Source of the DNA: Deinococcus sp.
GTDB lineage: Bacteria; Deinococcota; Deinococci; Deinococcales; Deinococcaceae
Assembly: GCF_018260555.1 (NCBI RefSeq)
Contig: NZ_JAGLBB010000001.1
Location: forward strand, 45,833-109,832
Direction: 5' to 3'
DNA length: 64,000 nucleotides
Positions 21,336-30,806 of this stretch are shown here, in pieces (the first letter of the stretch is position 1; each line of letters begins with the position of its first letter). The notes under the pieces were generated by a model, which saw nothing but the letters and a program-made list of their open reading frames with translations, did not search any database and was not told the DNA's origin. The position numbers and the translations under genes were made by a program.

Positions 21336-21600
21336 CTACGCCCATCCAGTGCGTGAGCAAGCGAAGATGCGCGGCTTCGAACGTGACACCCTGAGCGGCG
21401 CGAATCTGCGCGTGCGAGTGAGGTCGCGGTTCTCGGATTGCACATCCAGCGCCCTGATGTGGTGCGAGACGCTTCCGGTCAGGTTGACGCGGTGCGGGCC
21501 CAGCAGGGCTTGCCGGTCGCCCTCCCCGAAGCGCACGGCTCCCTTAATCTCGAACTGCTCGGGCCTGGCGGGCAGACGCCGTGACGCGGGCCATTTAAGG
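21336..21600 (-). pseudogene. decayed ModE-like DNA-binding domain remnant
   Basis: The minus strand reads EQFEIKGAVRFGEGDRQALL, then GPHRVNLTGSVSHHIRALD, before losing similarity. This resembles the winged-helix start of ModE-type molybdate regulators (receptor-like RFGEG...LLG..R...L...GSVS pattern). The helix-turn-helix is shortened and there is no start codon in frame. ATGGCCCGCG at about 21596 begins in another frame, so a frameshift would be needed. The family match is my inference from pattern memory. Confidence 0.3.
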
Positions 21601-21622
21601 GGACTTGCCGCGACAGACCTGA

Positions 21623-22384
21623 TTACAGCGTGAGGATCTCGTAGCCTCGGTCGGTGACGACCAGGGTGTGCTCGAACTGGGCGCTGGGTTTCCCGTCGGC
21701 GGTGGTGACGGTCCAGCCGTCGGAGAGCAGGCGCGTTTCGGGGCGGCCCAGGTTGATCATGGGTTCCACCGTGAACACCATGCCCGGTTGGAGCTTCAGG
21801 CCGGTGTAGCGTGCGCCCCAGTGGTAGATGGTGGGTTCCTCGTGCAGGCGTTTGCCGATGCCGTGCCCGGTGTACTCGCGGACCACACCGTACCCGCGCG
21901 CCTCGGCGAGGGTCTGGATGGCGTGCCCGATGTCGCCGGTGCGGGCGTTCGGGCGGATGACCTCCAGCCCTGCGGTCAGGCACTCGCGGGTGGTGTCCAC
22001 GAGGCTCTGCACCTCGGCGCTGACCTGCCCGACCGTGTACGTGTAGCAGGCGTCGCCGTACACGCCGTTCATCAGAACGCCGATGTCCACGCCAACCACG
22101 TCGCCGCCCTGCAGGACGCGCCCGTCGGGAATGCCGTGGCAGATGACTTCGTTCACGCTGGCGCAGATGGTGCCGGGGAAAGGGTTGTTCTTCGGGCCGT
22201 ACCCCAGATACGCGGGCGTGGCCCCGGCGCGGCGGATGTGTTCCTCGGCCAGCGTGTCGAGTTCTTTCAGCGTGACGCCGGGCGTCACGTGCGGCTCCAG
22301 CACGCGGAACGTTTCCGCGACGAGCGCCCCGGCGCGGCGCATGGCATCGATCTCTCGGGCGGATTTCAGGGAAACGCGGCTCAT
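21623..22384 (-). CDS. map: type I methionine aminopeptidase
   Basis: 253 residues. It removes the initiator methionine from new proteins using two metal ions. Ligand motifs are visible: GVDIGVLMNGVYGDACYTY (Asp pair), EYTGHGIGKRLHEEPTI (His) and FTVEPMINLG (Glu), plus the final Glu in SAQFEHTLVV. I chose the ATG at 22384, which starts MSRVSLKSAREIDAMR, because TAGCCT lies 8 nt upstream; an ATG 18 nt further up is less likely. It is divergent from the M55 peptidase gene. Confidence 0.95.
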   Translation of the reverse strand: MSRVSLKSAREIDAMRRAGALVAETFRVLEPHVTPGVTLKELDTLAEEHIRRAGATPAYLGYGPKNNPFPGTICASVNEVICHGIPDGRVLQGGDVVGVDIGVLMNGVYGDACYTYTVGQVSAEVQSLVDTTRECLTAGLEVIRPNARTGDIGHAIQTLAEARGYGVVREYTGHGIGKRLHEEPTIYHWGARYTGLKLQPGMVFTVEPMINLGRPETRLLSDGWTVTTADGKPSAQFEHTLVVTDRGYEILTL

Positions 22385-22392
22385 AACACATG

Positions 22393-22398
22393 AGGCTA
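22393..22398 (-). promoter_or_regulatory. -10 box TAGCCT for map
   Basis: Minus strand TAGCCT, 8 nt, then the ATG at 22384. It selects this start over the upstream ATG, which lies inside the promoter. Confidence 0.55.
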
Positions 22399-22436
22399 AC
22401 ATGGTCCGGCGGGCCCTTCACTGCCGTGGGTCACGG

Positions 22437-22442
22437 TACCCT
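22437..22442 (+). promoter_or_regulatory. -10 box TACCCT for the M55 peptidase gene
   Basis: TACCCT, 7 nt, then the ATG at 22450. It lies 38 bp from the divergent map -10 box. Confidence 0.6.
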
Positions 22443-22449
22443 GACCACC

Positions 22450-23337
22450 ATGAGTGACGAGCAGAACAGACCGGGCGCGCGCAGTGTCGTGATCAGCGTG
22501 GACATGGAGGGCGTCACCGGCGTCTCCAGCTGGGTGCAGGTCAGTCCGCCGGAGTTTGGCGGGCTGGTGAACGCAGGCGAGTACGAGCGGGCGCGCGAAC
22601 GCATGACCCTGGAAGCCGCCGCCGCTGCGCAGGGCGCACTGGACGCCGGGGCGACCGACGTGCTGGTCAACGACAGTCACGACACCATGCGCAACCTGAT
22701 CCCGGAACTGCTGCCGGAGAGGGTGCGATTTACCAGCGGGAACGACAAGCCGCTCAGCATGGTGCAGGGCGTTCAGGAGGCGGGCGTGCTGGGCCTGCTG
22801 TTCGTGGGGTACCACGCGCGGGCCGGGAGCGTGCGCGGGCCGCTGGCGCACACCTGGAACGGATTTATCCGCGACGTGCGCGTGAACGGCGCGAGTACCG
22901 GCGAGTACGGCCTGAACGCCCTGCTGGCCGGGCATTACGGCGTGCCGGTCCTGTTCGCGTGCGGGGACGACGTGGCCATGACGGAAATCACGGCGGAACT
23001 GGGAGGGGGTGTGGTCACGGTCGCGGTCAAGGAGGGCCTGAGCAGTTTCGCGGCGACGCACCTGCACCCGCGCGAGGCGCAGCGGCGCATCCGCGACGGC
23101 GCGTTCCGGGCCGTGACGCAGGCGCTGCACTCGCCGCCCCAGCCGTACGGCACGCGCTTCCCGGCGACCGCGCAACTGAGTTTCGATCATCAGGCCCGCG
23201 CGGACGCCTGCGAGCGTGTGCCCGGCATCACGCGCATCGACGCCGTGACCGTCGGCTGGGAAAGCGGCAACGCCTTTCACCTGTTCCAGACGTTCCGGAT
23301 GCTGGCCAGCGTGGCCGCCGTGCGCCTGAACGCCTAA
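22450..23337 (+). CDS. M55 family D-aminopeptidase (DppA-like)
   Basis: 295 residues. The N-terminus SVVISVDMEGVTGVSSW and the motifs VNDSHDTMRN and FVGYHARAG are characteristic of the zinc-dependent M55 family (B. subtilis DppA), which releases N-terminal D-amino acids from peptides. A role in recycling D-Ala peptides from cell wall turnover would fit the two wall hydrolases upstream, but that link is inference. The start is set by TACCCT-7-ATG. Confidence 0.88.
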   Translation: MSDEQNRPGARSVVISVDMEGVTGVSSWVQVSPPEFGGLVNAGEYERARERMTLEAAAAAQGALDAGATDVLVNDSHDTMRNLIPELLPERVRFTSGNDKPLSMVQGVQEAGVLGLLFVGYHARAGSVRGPLAHTWNGFIRDVRVNGASTGEYGLNALLAGHYGVPVLFACGDDVAMTEITAELGGGVVTVAVKEGLSSFAATHLHPREAQRRIRDGAFRAVTQALHSPPQPYGTRFPATAQLSFDHQARADACERVPGITRIDAVTVGWESGNAFHLFQTFRMLASVAAVRLNA

Positions 23338-23391
23338 CCGCCCTGAACCCCCACCGCCACCCTGCCGACTGTCCTCTGGCAAACTGGGCAG

Positions 23392-23823
23392 GTGACCACC
23401 GAACCCCCCTACACGCTGCACACCTCCCTGGACGGCGTCACACCGGGGCAGTTGCAGGGCATCTTTGTGGACTGGCCGAATCCTCCCAGTTCTGATACGT
23501 TCCTGCGTCTGCTGCGCGGGTCGTACCGCGTCGTGGTGGCCGTCCACGATGGGCAGGTCATCGGCTTCGTACAGGCTGTCAGCGACGGCGTGCTGACCGC
23601 GTATATTCCGCTGCTGGAAGTCCTGCCCGCGTGGCAGGGCCAGGGCGTGGGCCGCGCCCTGATGACCCGCATGCAGGCCGAACTGCGGCACCTGTACGCC
23701 GTGGACCTGGGCTGCGACGACAACCTCGTCGGGTTTTACGAGGGCCTGGGCATGCAGCGTGGCCACCTGATGCTCACCCGGCGTTACGAGCGGCAGAGTG
23801 GCGCGGTGGAATCCGGAACCTGA
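23392..23823 (+). CDS. GNAT family N-acetyltransferase
   Basis: 143 residues with a GTG start. The acetyl-CoA-binding motif A reads VLPAWQGQGVGRALMTRM (about 80-97), preceded by the beta4 strand GFVQAVSDG and followed by DNLVGFYEGLGM, the motif B region. Substrate unknown. It lies 54 bp after the M55 gene in the same direction, so probably the same operon. A repeat end related to the MITE-like family begins 10 nt after its stop. Confidence 0.85.
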   Translation: MTTEPPYTLHTSLDGVTPGQLQGIFVDWPNPPSSDTFLRLLRGSYRVVVAVHDGQVIGFVQAVSDGVLTAYIPLLEVLPAWQGQGVGRALMTRMQAELRHLYAVDLGCDDNLVGFYEGLGMQRGHLMLTRRYERQSGAVESGT

Positions 23824-23833
23824 GCGGTATTGG

Positions 23834-23863
23834 TACGGATTCCGTCTGCTTCACCGACAACCC
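23834..23863. repeat. solo MITE-like end, second subtype
   Basis: TACGGATTCCGTCTG followed by CTTCACCGACAACCC. The same 30-bp pattern with a few changes occurs directly after the stop at 50150 (TACGCACTGCGTCAG, TTTCGCCGACAACC). Confidence 0.5.
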
Positions 23864-24044
23864 AGAACGTCGCCAGGTTGTCAACTCCACGCCCGGAACC
23901 CTGTTACTCCCACTCGTTTCGCTCCCCCTCGCCGCGCCGGATGTGGGATAGGCTCGGTCGCTCCTGAATGCGCAGCGTCCGTGAACGTTGTCAGCGGCCG
24001 TCTGGTGTGTGCCTGCGTCCTCTCCAGCGCGCCCAGTTGCACAT

Positions 24045-24442
24045 TCAGATCAGGGCGGCGCGCAGGCGCAGGATGTCCCGCTGCCACGCATCGGCATCCT
24101 CGCTGTCCTCCCACAGCCCCGCGAGTTCGCTGCCGGGGCCAGTCACGCGGTCCAGAGCTTCCAGGGCGTGCCCTCGCAGGTGGGCCAGTTCTGTCGGGTC
24201 GGCGCCCTGCACCCAGTCGCGCAGGGCGGCGTCGGTCAGGGCGCTGGTGTCGCCGGTCAGGACGGCGGCCAGGGTCTCGGCGGCGGCGACGGCGCGGTGG
24301 CCTTCCTCGGCCGCCAGGTCCTCGTGGTCGGGGTCCAGGGCGACATCGAAGGCTTCGGCGAGCGCGAAGGGGCCGTCCTGCACGACCTCGTAGGCGTACC
24401 CGGCGGCGGCCTCGTTCTCGAAGGGTCCGGTGCCCCAGGCGC

Positions 24443-24446
<4 letters not shown>
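24045..24446 (-). CDS. DUF4259 domain protein
   Basis: 133 residues, acidic and Ala-rich. The N-terminus MSAWGTGPFENEAAAGYAYE matches the DUF4259 hallmark (GAWGTGPFxND). Function unknown. Its ATG overlaps the ispG stop by 4 bp, so it is co-translated with an isoprenoid biosynthesis enzyme; there is no sign of a mechanistic link. Confidence 0.8.
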
Positions 24447-25666
<1,220 letters not shown>

Positions 25667-25673
25667 GCCGCCC

Positions 25674-25679
25674 AGTGTA
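25674..25679 (-). promoter_or_regulatory. -10 box TACACT for ispG
   Basis: TACACT on the minus strand is 7 nt from the ATG at 25666: leaderless. Confidence 0.6.
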
Positions 25680-25758
25680 CGCGCCCGCCTGCGCGCGGGT
25701 CAGGAAGGAGCGTTCCGGGTGGGAGGCTCCGGGGGTCATACGGACTGGAATACCCGTC

Positions 25759-25808
25759 GTACACAGGGAGGCGGCCGACACCTGGCCGGCCGCCTCCCCC
25801 CTGTGTAC
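25759..25808 (-). terminator. long hairpin between livF and ispG
   Basis: GTACACAGGGAGGCGGCCG (25759-25777) pairs with CGGCCGCCTCCC (25787-25798) and CTGTGTAC (25801-25808), with extra C residues bulged. This makes a stem of about 19 bp, well placed to end the leftward liv transcript before ispG. Confidence 0.65.
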
Positions 25809-25811
25809 GGT

Positions 25812-25948
25812 TATAGGGATTTCGATTGATTCGGTCCAGTCCCGGGTCAAGCCGAGCGGACGCGAGCAGGAAGGGCAGACGCCCCTTCGCGGCATGGAGC
25901 CACAGGCGGCGCTTTTCCGACTGCGGCGCAGTGGAGCGGCAGTCCGTA
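25812..25948. repeat. MITE-like repeat, copy B
   Basis: About 137 bp from TATAGGGATTTCGATTGATT to GGAGCGGCAGTCCGTA. It shares with copy A the blocks GAGCGGACGCGAG, GGAAGGGCAGACGCCCC, GGAGCC.CAGGCGGCG and TTTTCCGACTG. The right end touches the TAA stop of livF. Confidence 0.7.
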
Positions 25949-26701
25949 TTACACGCCCAGGTACGCCTTGATGATGTCCGGGTCGCCCATCAGGTCGGCG
26001 CTGCGGCCTTCCTTGACGAGCTTGCCGAGTTCCAGGACGTACGTGCGGTCCGTGACTTTCAGGACCTGCCGGACGTTCTGTTCGACCAGCAGCACGGTCA
26101 GGCCCAGTTCGCGCAGGCTGCCGATCACGCGCATGACTTCCGAGACGACCAGTGGCGCGAGGCCCAGGCTGGGTTCGTCCATCAGCAGCACCTCGGGTTC
26201 GCTCATCAGGGCGCGGCCGATGGCGACCATCTGCTGCTCACCGCCGGACAGGGCGGCGGCCGGGGACAGGCGTTTCTCGGTCAGGCGCGGGAAGAAATCG
26301 TAGACCTTCTGAAGGTTCGCAGCGCGGTTCGCCTTGGTGCGGGGCAGGTACGCTCCCATCAGCAGGTTCTCCTCGACGGTCATCTGCCCGAACAGCTGCC
26401 GGCCCATGGGCACGTGCGCGACCTTCATCTCGGTGATGCGGTGGGGGGGCACGCCGTTCAGGTTCTGCCCGCGGTATTCGGCTGCTCCGGCGCGGGCGCG
26501 CAGCATGCCGGACACGACACGCAGGATGGTGCTCTTGCCGCTGCCGTTCCCGCCGACCAGCCCGACGAGTTCGCCCTTGTCCACGTGCAGGGACACGCCG
26601 AACACGACCTGCACCTCGCCGTACGCGACTTCCAGGTCACGCACGTCCAGCACGCGCTCGCCCGCCACGAAGCCCGGGCGCTGGGGGGGCGCAGTAGTCA
26701 C
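25949..26701 (-). CDS. livF: branched-chain amino acid ABC transporter ATP-binding protein LivF
   Basis: 250 residues. Walker A GGNGSGKST, signature LSGGEQQMVAIGRA, Walker B LLMDEPSLGLAP, and the LivF-type ending DIIKAYLGV. It is the second ATPase of the Liv system for leucine, isoleucine, valine or similar amino acids. GTG start. It is the last gene of the leftward liv operon, and its stop TAA is directly followed by MITE-like copy B. Confidence 0.92.
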   Translation of the reverse strand: MTTAPPQRPGFVAGERVLDVRDLEVAYGEVQVVFGVSLHVDKGELVGLVGGNGSGKSTILRVVSGMLRARAGAAEYRGQNLNGVPPHRITEMKVAHVPMGRQLFGQMTVEENLLMGAYLPRTKANRAANLQKVYDFFPRLTEKRLSPAAALSGGEQQMVAIGRALMSEPEVLLMDEPSLGLAPLVVSEVMRVIGSLRELGLTVLLVEQNVRQVLKVTDRTYVLELGKLVKEGRSADLMGDPDIIKAYLGV

Positions 26702-26726
26702 AGAACACCCCCAGCCGGGCCACGCG

Positions 26727-26768
26727 GCACTCCATCAACTGTCAACCATCTTCTATCAACCTCAATCA
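26727..26768. repeat. GTTGATGG-type repeat, copy 3 (partial)
   Basis: CCATCAACTGTCAACCATC followed by TTCTATCAACCTC in the livG-livF spacer, the same word family as copies 1 and 2 but without a good second arm. Confidence 0.45.
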
Positions 26769-27535
26769 TGGTCGTCTCCCAGGTAGGCGCGGATCACGTC
26801 GGGGTGCGCGGCCACGTCGTGCGGGTCGCCCTCGGCGAGCAGTTCTCCGAACGCCATGCAGATCACGTGGTCGGAGAGGCTCATGATCACGTGCATGATG
26901 TGCTCGACCATCACGATGCCCAGCCCAGATTGGGCCAGGGTGCGGATCAGGGCGACCATCTCCTGCTGTCCGGGTGGGTTGAGGCCCGCGATGCTCTCGT
27001 CCAGGAACAGCACGCGTGGTTCGAGGGCCAGCGCCTTGGCGAGTTCGAGGCGGCGGCGGCGCGCGAGGTTCAGCTGCGAGGCGGGCTGCGCGGCGCGGTC
27101 GGCGAGGCCCACGCGCTCCAGGACGTCGTAGGCGTGGTTCTCGGCGGCGCGGCCCCGGTGTTTCAGGAACGCGGCGACCAGCACGTTTTCCAGCACGCTG
27201 AGGTCCTCGAAGGGACGCTCGACCTGGAAGGTGCGGGCCATGCCCATCTTGGCGCGGACCTGCGGCTGGGCGTGCGTGATGTCCCGCCCGTCGAAGGTGA
27301 CTCGGCCTTCACTGGCGCGCACGAAGCCGGTCAGGGCGTTGAACAGGGTGGTCTTGCCCGCGCCGTTCGGACCGATCAGGCCCAGAATTTCGCCGGGGCG
27401 CACGGCCAGCGAGATGTTCTTCACGGCCGTCACCCCGCCGAAGCGTACGGTAATGCCACTGGCTTCCAGCAGGGGCGGACCGGACGGCGCGTGCACAGGC
27501 TCACTGGTCAGGGGGGTCAGGGAAGGCAGGGTCAC
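26762..27535 (-). CDS. livG: branched-chain amino acid ABC transporter ATP-binding protein LivG
   Basis: 257 residues. Walker A GPNGAGKTT, signature NLARRRRLELAKALALE (a variant of LSxGxQ in LivG-type proteins), Walker B LFLDESIAGLNPP, and the C-terminal LAEGDPHDVAAHPDVIRAYL typical of LivG. The Walker B acidic pair reads DES where DEP is common. The GTG start overlaps the livM stop (GTGA). Confidence 0.92.
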   Translation of the reverse strand: MTLPSLTPLTSEPVHAPSGPPLLEASGITVRFGGVTAVKNISLAVRPGEILGLIGPNGAGKTTLFNALTGFVRASEGRVTFDGRDITHAQPQVRAKMGMARTFQVERPFEDLSVLENVLVAAFLKHRGRAAENHAYDVLERVGLADRAAQPASQLNLARRRRLELAKALALEPRVLFLDESIAGLNPPGQQEMVALIRTLAQSGLGIVMVEHIMHVIMSLSDHVICMAFGELLAEGDPHDVAAHPDVIRAYLGDDHD

Positions 27536-28533
27536 CGCGCCGTCCCCAGTTTGCGGCCGCCGCGTGTGAACAGGCCCGTGATGCCGTCCGGCGCGTACAG
27601 CGTGACGGCCAGGATCAGCACGCCGTAGATCAGGAGGTTGGCGTTGGCGAACACCGTGCGGAACACCTCGCCGAACACGGCCAGCAGGATCGCGCCGATG
27701 GCGGGGCCCTGGATACTGCCGCGCCCGCCGATGATGGCCATCAGGGCGATCTGGACGCTGATCGGGAGTTCCAGCAGGGTGTGCGGCTCGAACGCCTGAA
27801 GGTAGATGGCGTACAGTGAGCCGCCCAGCGCGGTCAGGACGGCGCTGATCACGAACGCGATGACTTTCATGCGGGTGGGATCGATGCCCAGGGCGCGCGC
27901 GCCGTCCTCGTCCTCACGCACGGCCTGAAGGGCGTACCCGAGGCGGCTGCGGCGCACGGCGTGCGTGATGATCAGCGTGAGAATCACGAACGCGAAGGCC
28001 AGCCAGTACTCGGCCTGGCGGTCGAACAGGTCCAGGCCCAGGAAGCGGGGCAGTTCCGGCATGAACAGGCCCTCGCTGCCGCCCGTCCAGTCCGAGTTGA
28101 TTGCCACGAGGCGGATGACCAGGGCGACGGCAATGGTGGACAGCGTGAAGTAACTCCCGCGCAGGCGGAAGGTCAGGCTGCCCCACACCAGGGCCAGCAG
28201 CGCGGCCAGGGCCATGCCGATCAGGGCCCCCCACCACGGGGCGAGCGGGCCGCCCAGGAAGGCGGGGACGCGTTCCGGCGTGGCCAGGATGGTCATGGTG
28301 TACGCGCCGATGCCCAGCAGCGCGGCGTGACCGAGGCTGGTCTGTCCGGCCCAGCCGCCCAGCAGGTTCCAGCTCATGGCGAGCCCAGCAAAGATGAGGG
28401 TACTCACACCGAAGTTCATGGACTTCCCGAACAGCAGCGGGTAGACGGCCATCACGGCGATCAGGGCCAGGCTGATCCATACGTTCCCGAAGGTCAGGGC
28501 GCGCGGGCGCGCGGGGGTGACGGACGCGGTCAT
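27532..28533 (-). CDS. livM: branched-chain amino acid ABC transporter permease LivM
   Basis: 333 residues, about nine membrane helices. The family stretch GWAGQTSLGHAALLGIGAYT lies near residue 62, and the ATPase-contact loop VREDEDGARALGIDPTRMK near 205. The start overlaps the livH stop, and the stop overlaps the livG start, so H-M-G are tightly coupled. Confidence 0.92.
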   Translation of the reverse strand: MTASVTPARPRALTFGNVWISLALIAVMAVYPLLFGKSMNFGVSTLIFAGLAMSWNLLGGWAGQTSLGHAALLGIGAYTMTILATPERVPAFLGGPLAPWWGALIGMALAALLALVWGSLTFRLRGSYFTLSTIAVALVIRLVAINSDWTGGSEGLFMPELPRFLGLDLFDRQAEYWLAFAFVILTLIITHAVRRSRLGYALQAVREDEDGARALGIDPTRMKVIAFVISAVLTALGGSLYAIYLQAFEPHTLLELPISVQIALMAIIGGRGSIQGPAIGAILLAVFGEVFRTVFANANLLIYGVLILAVTLYAPDGITGLFTRGGRKLGTAR

Positions 28534-29417
28534 ACGCGTTTCACCGTCTTGCCGAACAGTCCCTCAGGTTTGAGCAGCAGCACCAGCAAGAAGGCCACGA
28601 GGCCGTACGCATCGCGGTAGTTGTTGCTGATGTAGAAAGCGCCAAGCGACTCGATGCCGCCCAGGACCAGGCCGCCCACGACGGCGCCCGGCAGGTTACC
28701 CAGGCCGCCCAGGACGGTCACGATGAACGCCTTGGTGGTGTAGTTTTCACCGACGGTGGGGAACGCGTACAGCAGGGGCATCAGCAGCACCCCGGCAATG
28801 GCGGCGAAGGCCACACCCAGCCCGAACACGATGGCCTGAATGTTGGTGGTCTTCACGCCCTGCAACTCGGCGCCCAGCGGGTTCTGCGCGGTGGCGCGGA
28901 TGGCGCGGCCCAGTTCCGTGCGGTACAGCAGGTAATTCAGGCCGCCGATGCTGGCCAGCGTCCCCAGGCCCGCCACGATCAGCGGAATGCTCAGCTGCAC
29001 GCCGCCCAGCTGCACGGTCTGGATGGCGTACGGCACGTTGATGTTCTGCGGCTGCGCCCCGAAGGTCAGCAGCAGCGTGTTACTGATGATCAGTCCCAGG
29101 CCCAGCGTGGCGAGCATGCTGGCCTCACTGAGCCGGTCGCCCAGGCGGGCCAGCACGAACCGTTGAATGGCGTACCCCAGGGCGAAGCCCACGGGCGCGG
29201 CCACGAGCAGGCTCAGGTACGGGTCGAGGTGGAACGCGCGGAACAGGGCCAGTGTGATGAACATCCCGATGGCCAGGAAGTCCCCGTGCGCGAAGTTGAT
29301 GACTTTCATCACGCCAAAGATGAGGCTCAGGCCGGTGCCGATCAGGGCGTACAGGCCGCCTGTCAGCAGGCCCTGCGCCAGTGTCTGAGTGAAGGCGGTG
29401 AGTTGGGCTGAATCCAT
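28530..29417 (-). CDS. livH: branched-chain amino acid ABC transporter permease LivH
   Basis: 295 residues, eight or so membrane helices. Motifs YALIGTGLSLIFGVMKVINF and AHGDFLAIGMF are typical of LivH; the cytoplasmic loop RAIRATAQNPLGAELQGV contacts the ATPase. ATG preceded by CAGGAGACTTC. It follows the binding-protein gene at 29530 after 112 bp. Confidence 0.93.
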   Translation of the reverse strand: MDSAQLTAFTQTLAQGLLTGGLYALIGTGLSLIFGVMKVINFAHGDFLAIGMFITLALFRAFHLDPYLSLLVAAPVGFALGYAIQRFVLARLGDRLSEASMLATLGLGLIISNTLLLTFGAQPQNINVPYAIQTVQLGGVQLSIPLIVAGLGTLASIGGLNYLLYRTELGRAIRATAQNPLGAELQGVKTTNIQAIVFGLGVAFAAIAGVLLMPLLYAFPTVGENYTTKAFIVTVLGGLGNLPGAVVGGLVLGGIESLGAFYISNNYRDAYGLVAFLLVLLLKPEGLFGKTVKRV

Positions 29418-29529
29418 GAAGTCTCCTGAGGGGGCCGCGGTAGGGGCGCAATATTCGCTGGGGTGAGTGAAAGAGGGTCATCGGAGCCGGGCAACCGGCC
29501 GGGCCGTGGGTCAGGCGGAAGAGCGCCGG

Positions 29530-30702
29530 TCAGCGGCGCAGGATGATCTTCCCGCGTGACGCGCTGGCGGGGAACACGGTCACGAACTTGCCCTTCTGCA
29601 CCTGGGTAATCAGGCCCACCACGCTGTTCTGGTTCTGATACCCGCCGTACGTGCGGAACGTGACGGGCCCGAAGGCGGTGCTCAGGTTGGTGGTGGTCAG
29701 GGCCGCGCGGACCTTCTCGGGGTCGGCGCTGCCAGCGCGGCGCACGGCGTCGGCCGCGGCGAGCATGGCGGCGTAACTCTGCGCGGCGTGCTGGCTGGGT
29801 TCCTCGCCGCCCAGGGCTTTTTTCAGGCGGGTGTACAGGTTCTGTGCGCCGGGGTAGCGCACGTCCTGGTTCCAGACCATGGTCACCAGGAAGTTCTCGC
29901 CCGCGTCAGCGGAGCCTTTCAGGAAGTCGGGCAGGGCGAAGCCCGTGGCGATGCCCGCCATGACGCGCGGGTTCAGGCCGACCTCCTTGACCTGCTTGGT
30001 CAGGGCGACGGCGTCCTGCTCGTAACTGGCGAAGATCACCACGTCCGGGTTCTGAGCCTTGTAGCGGTTCAGGATGGGCCGGAAGTCGGTCAGGCCCTGG
30101 TCGTACGTGTCCTTGCCGAGCAGCGTGTACCCCGCGGCGGGCAGCAGTTTGGTCACGTCGGTCATGACGCTTTTGCCGAAAGCGTCGTTGCTGGTCAGCA
30201 CGACCGCCGTTTTCAGGCCGGCCAGTTTGCGCAGCTGGTCGATCAGGGAGCGGGTGTACACGCTGGACTGGTTGTTCACGCGGAAGGTGTACGCGTTGCC
30301 GGGTTTGGTGATGGTCTCATCGACGGCGGTCGCCACGATCAGCGGCACTTTCGCGCGCGACATGTACTGCGAGAGCGGTTTGGTGATCCCGCTGGCGTAC
30401 GCGCCGATCACGACCGGCACCTTCTGGTTCACGAGTTTCTCGGCGGCGGTCAGGGCTTTGTTGGTGTCGCTGGCGTCGTCTTCCAGCAGCAGTTCAAGTT
30501 TCTGCCCGTTCACGCCGCCCTTGGCATTCAGCTCTTCGATGGCCACCCGGAACCCCGCCTGCTGCATCTGCCCGAAGGTGGCGAACCGGCCCGAAAGGCT
30601 GGTCACAGCCCCGATTTTGAGGGTCCCCTGCGCACTGGCAGACGAGGCGAGGCTCAGGGCAGCGGCGAGGGACAGCAGGGAACGGGAAACGGTTCTGGTC
30701 AT
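29530..30702 (-). CDS. livK: branched-chain amino acid ABC transporter substrate-binding protein (paralogue 2)
   Basis: 390 residues. A signal peptide (LSLASSASAQ) is followed by a type I periplasmic binding fold: TLKIGAVTSLSGRFATFGQ, then LLLEDDASDTNKA and the lobe II pattern YDQGLTDFRPILNRYKAQNP. RBS ACGGAGGATTTC lies before the ATG. It is clearly a paralogue of the next gene upstream (30807), so the transporter may use two binding proteins with different specificities. Confidence 0.9.
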   Translation of the reverse strand: MTRTVSRSLLSLAAALSLASSASAQGTLKIGAVTSLSGRFATFGQMQQAGFRVAIEELNAKGGVNGQKLELLLEDDASDTNKALTAAEKLVNQKVPVVIGAYASGITKPLSQYMSRAKVPLIVATAVDETITKPGNAYTFRVNNQSSVYTRSLIDQLRKLAGLKTAVVLTSNDAFGKSVMTDVTKLLPAAGYTLLGKDTYDQGLTDFRPILNRYKAQNPDVVIFASYEQDAVALTKQVKEVGLNPRVMAGIATGFALPDFLKGSADAGENFLVTMVWNQDVRYPGAQNLYTRLKKALGGEEPSQHAAQSYAAMLAAADAVRRAGSADPEKVRAALTTTNLSTAFGPVTFRTYGGYQNQNSVVGLITQVQKGKFVTVFPASASRGKIILRR

Positions 30703-30806
30703 GGTGAAATCCTCCGTGAAGTAGGGGGGGCAACTGGGTCGGCCGGAAGGGGGGCGGGGCGTGCCGGGGCGGACGGTCAGGTGAGGTCCGCCCGGAACGG
30801 GGTCAC

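Larger units (their letters stand above)
21281..21622. other. intergenic region with terminator and a gene remnant
   Basis: A strong hairpin follows the amidase gene; the rest is read on the minus strand as a decayed ModE-like sequence (listed separately). No intact gene. Confidence 0.5.
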
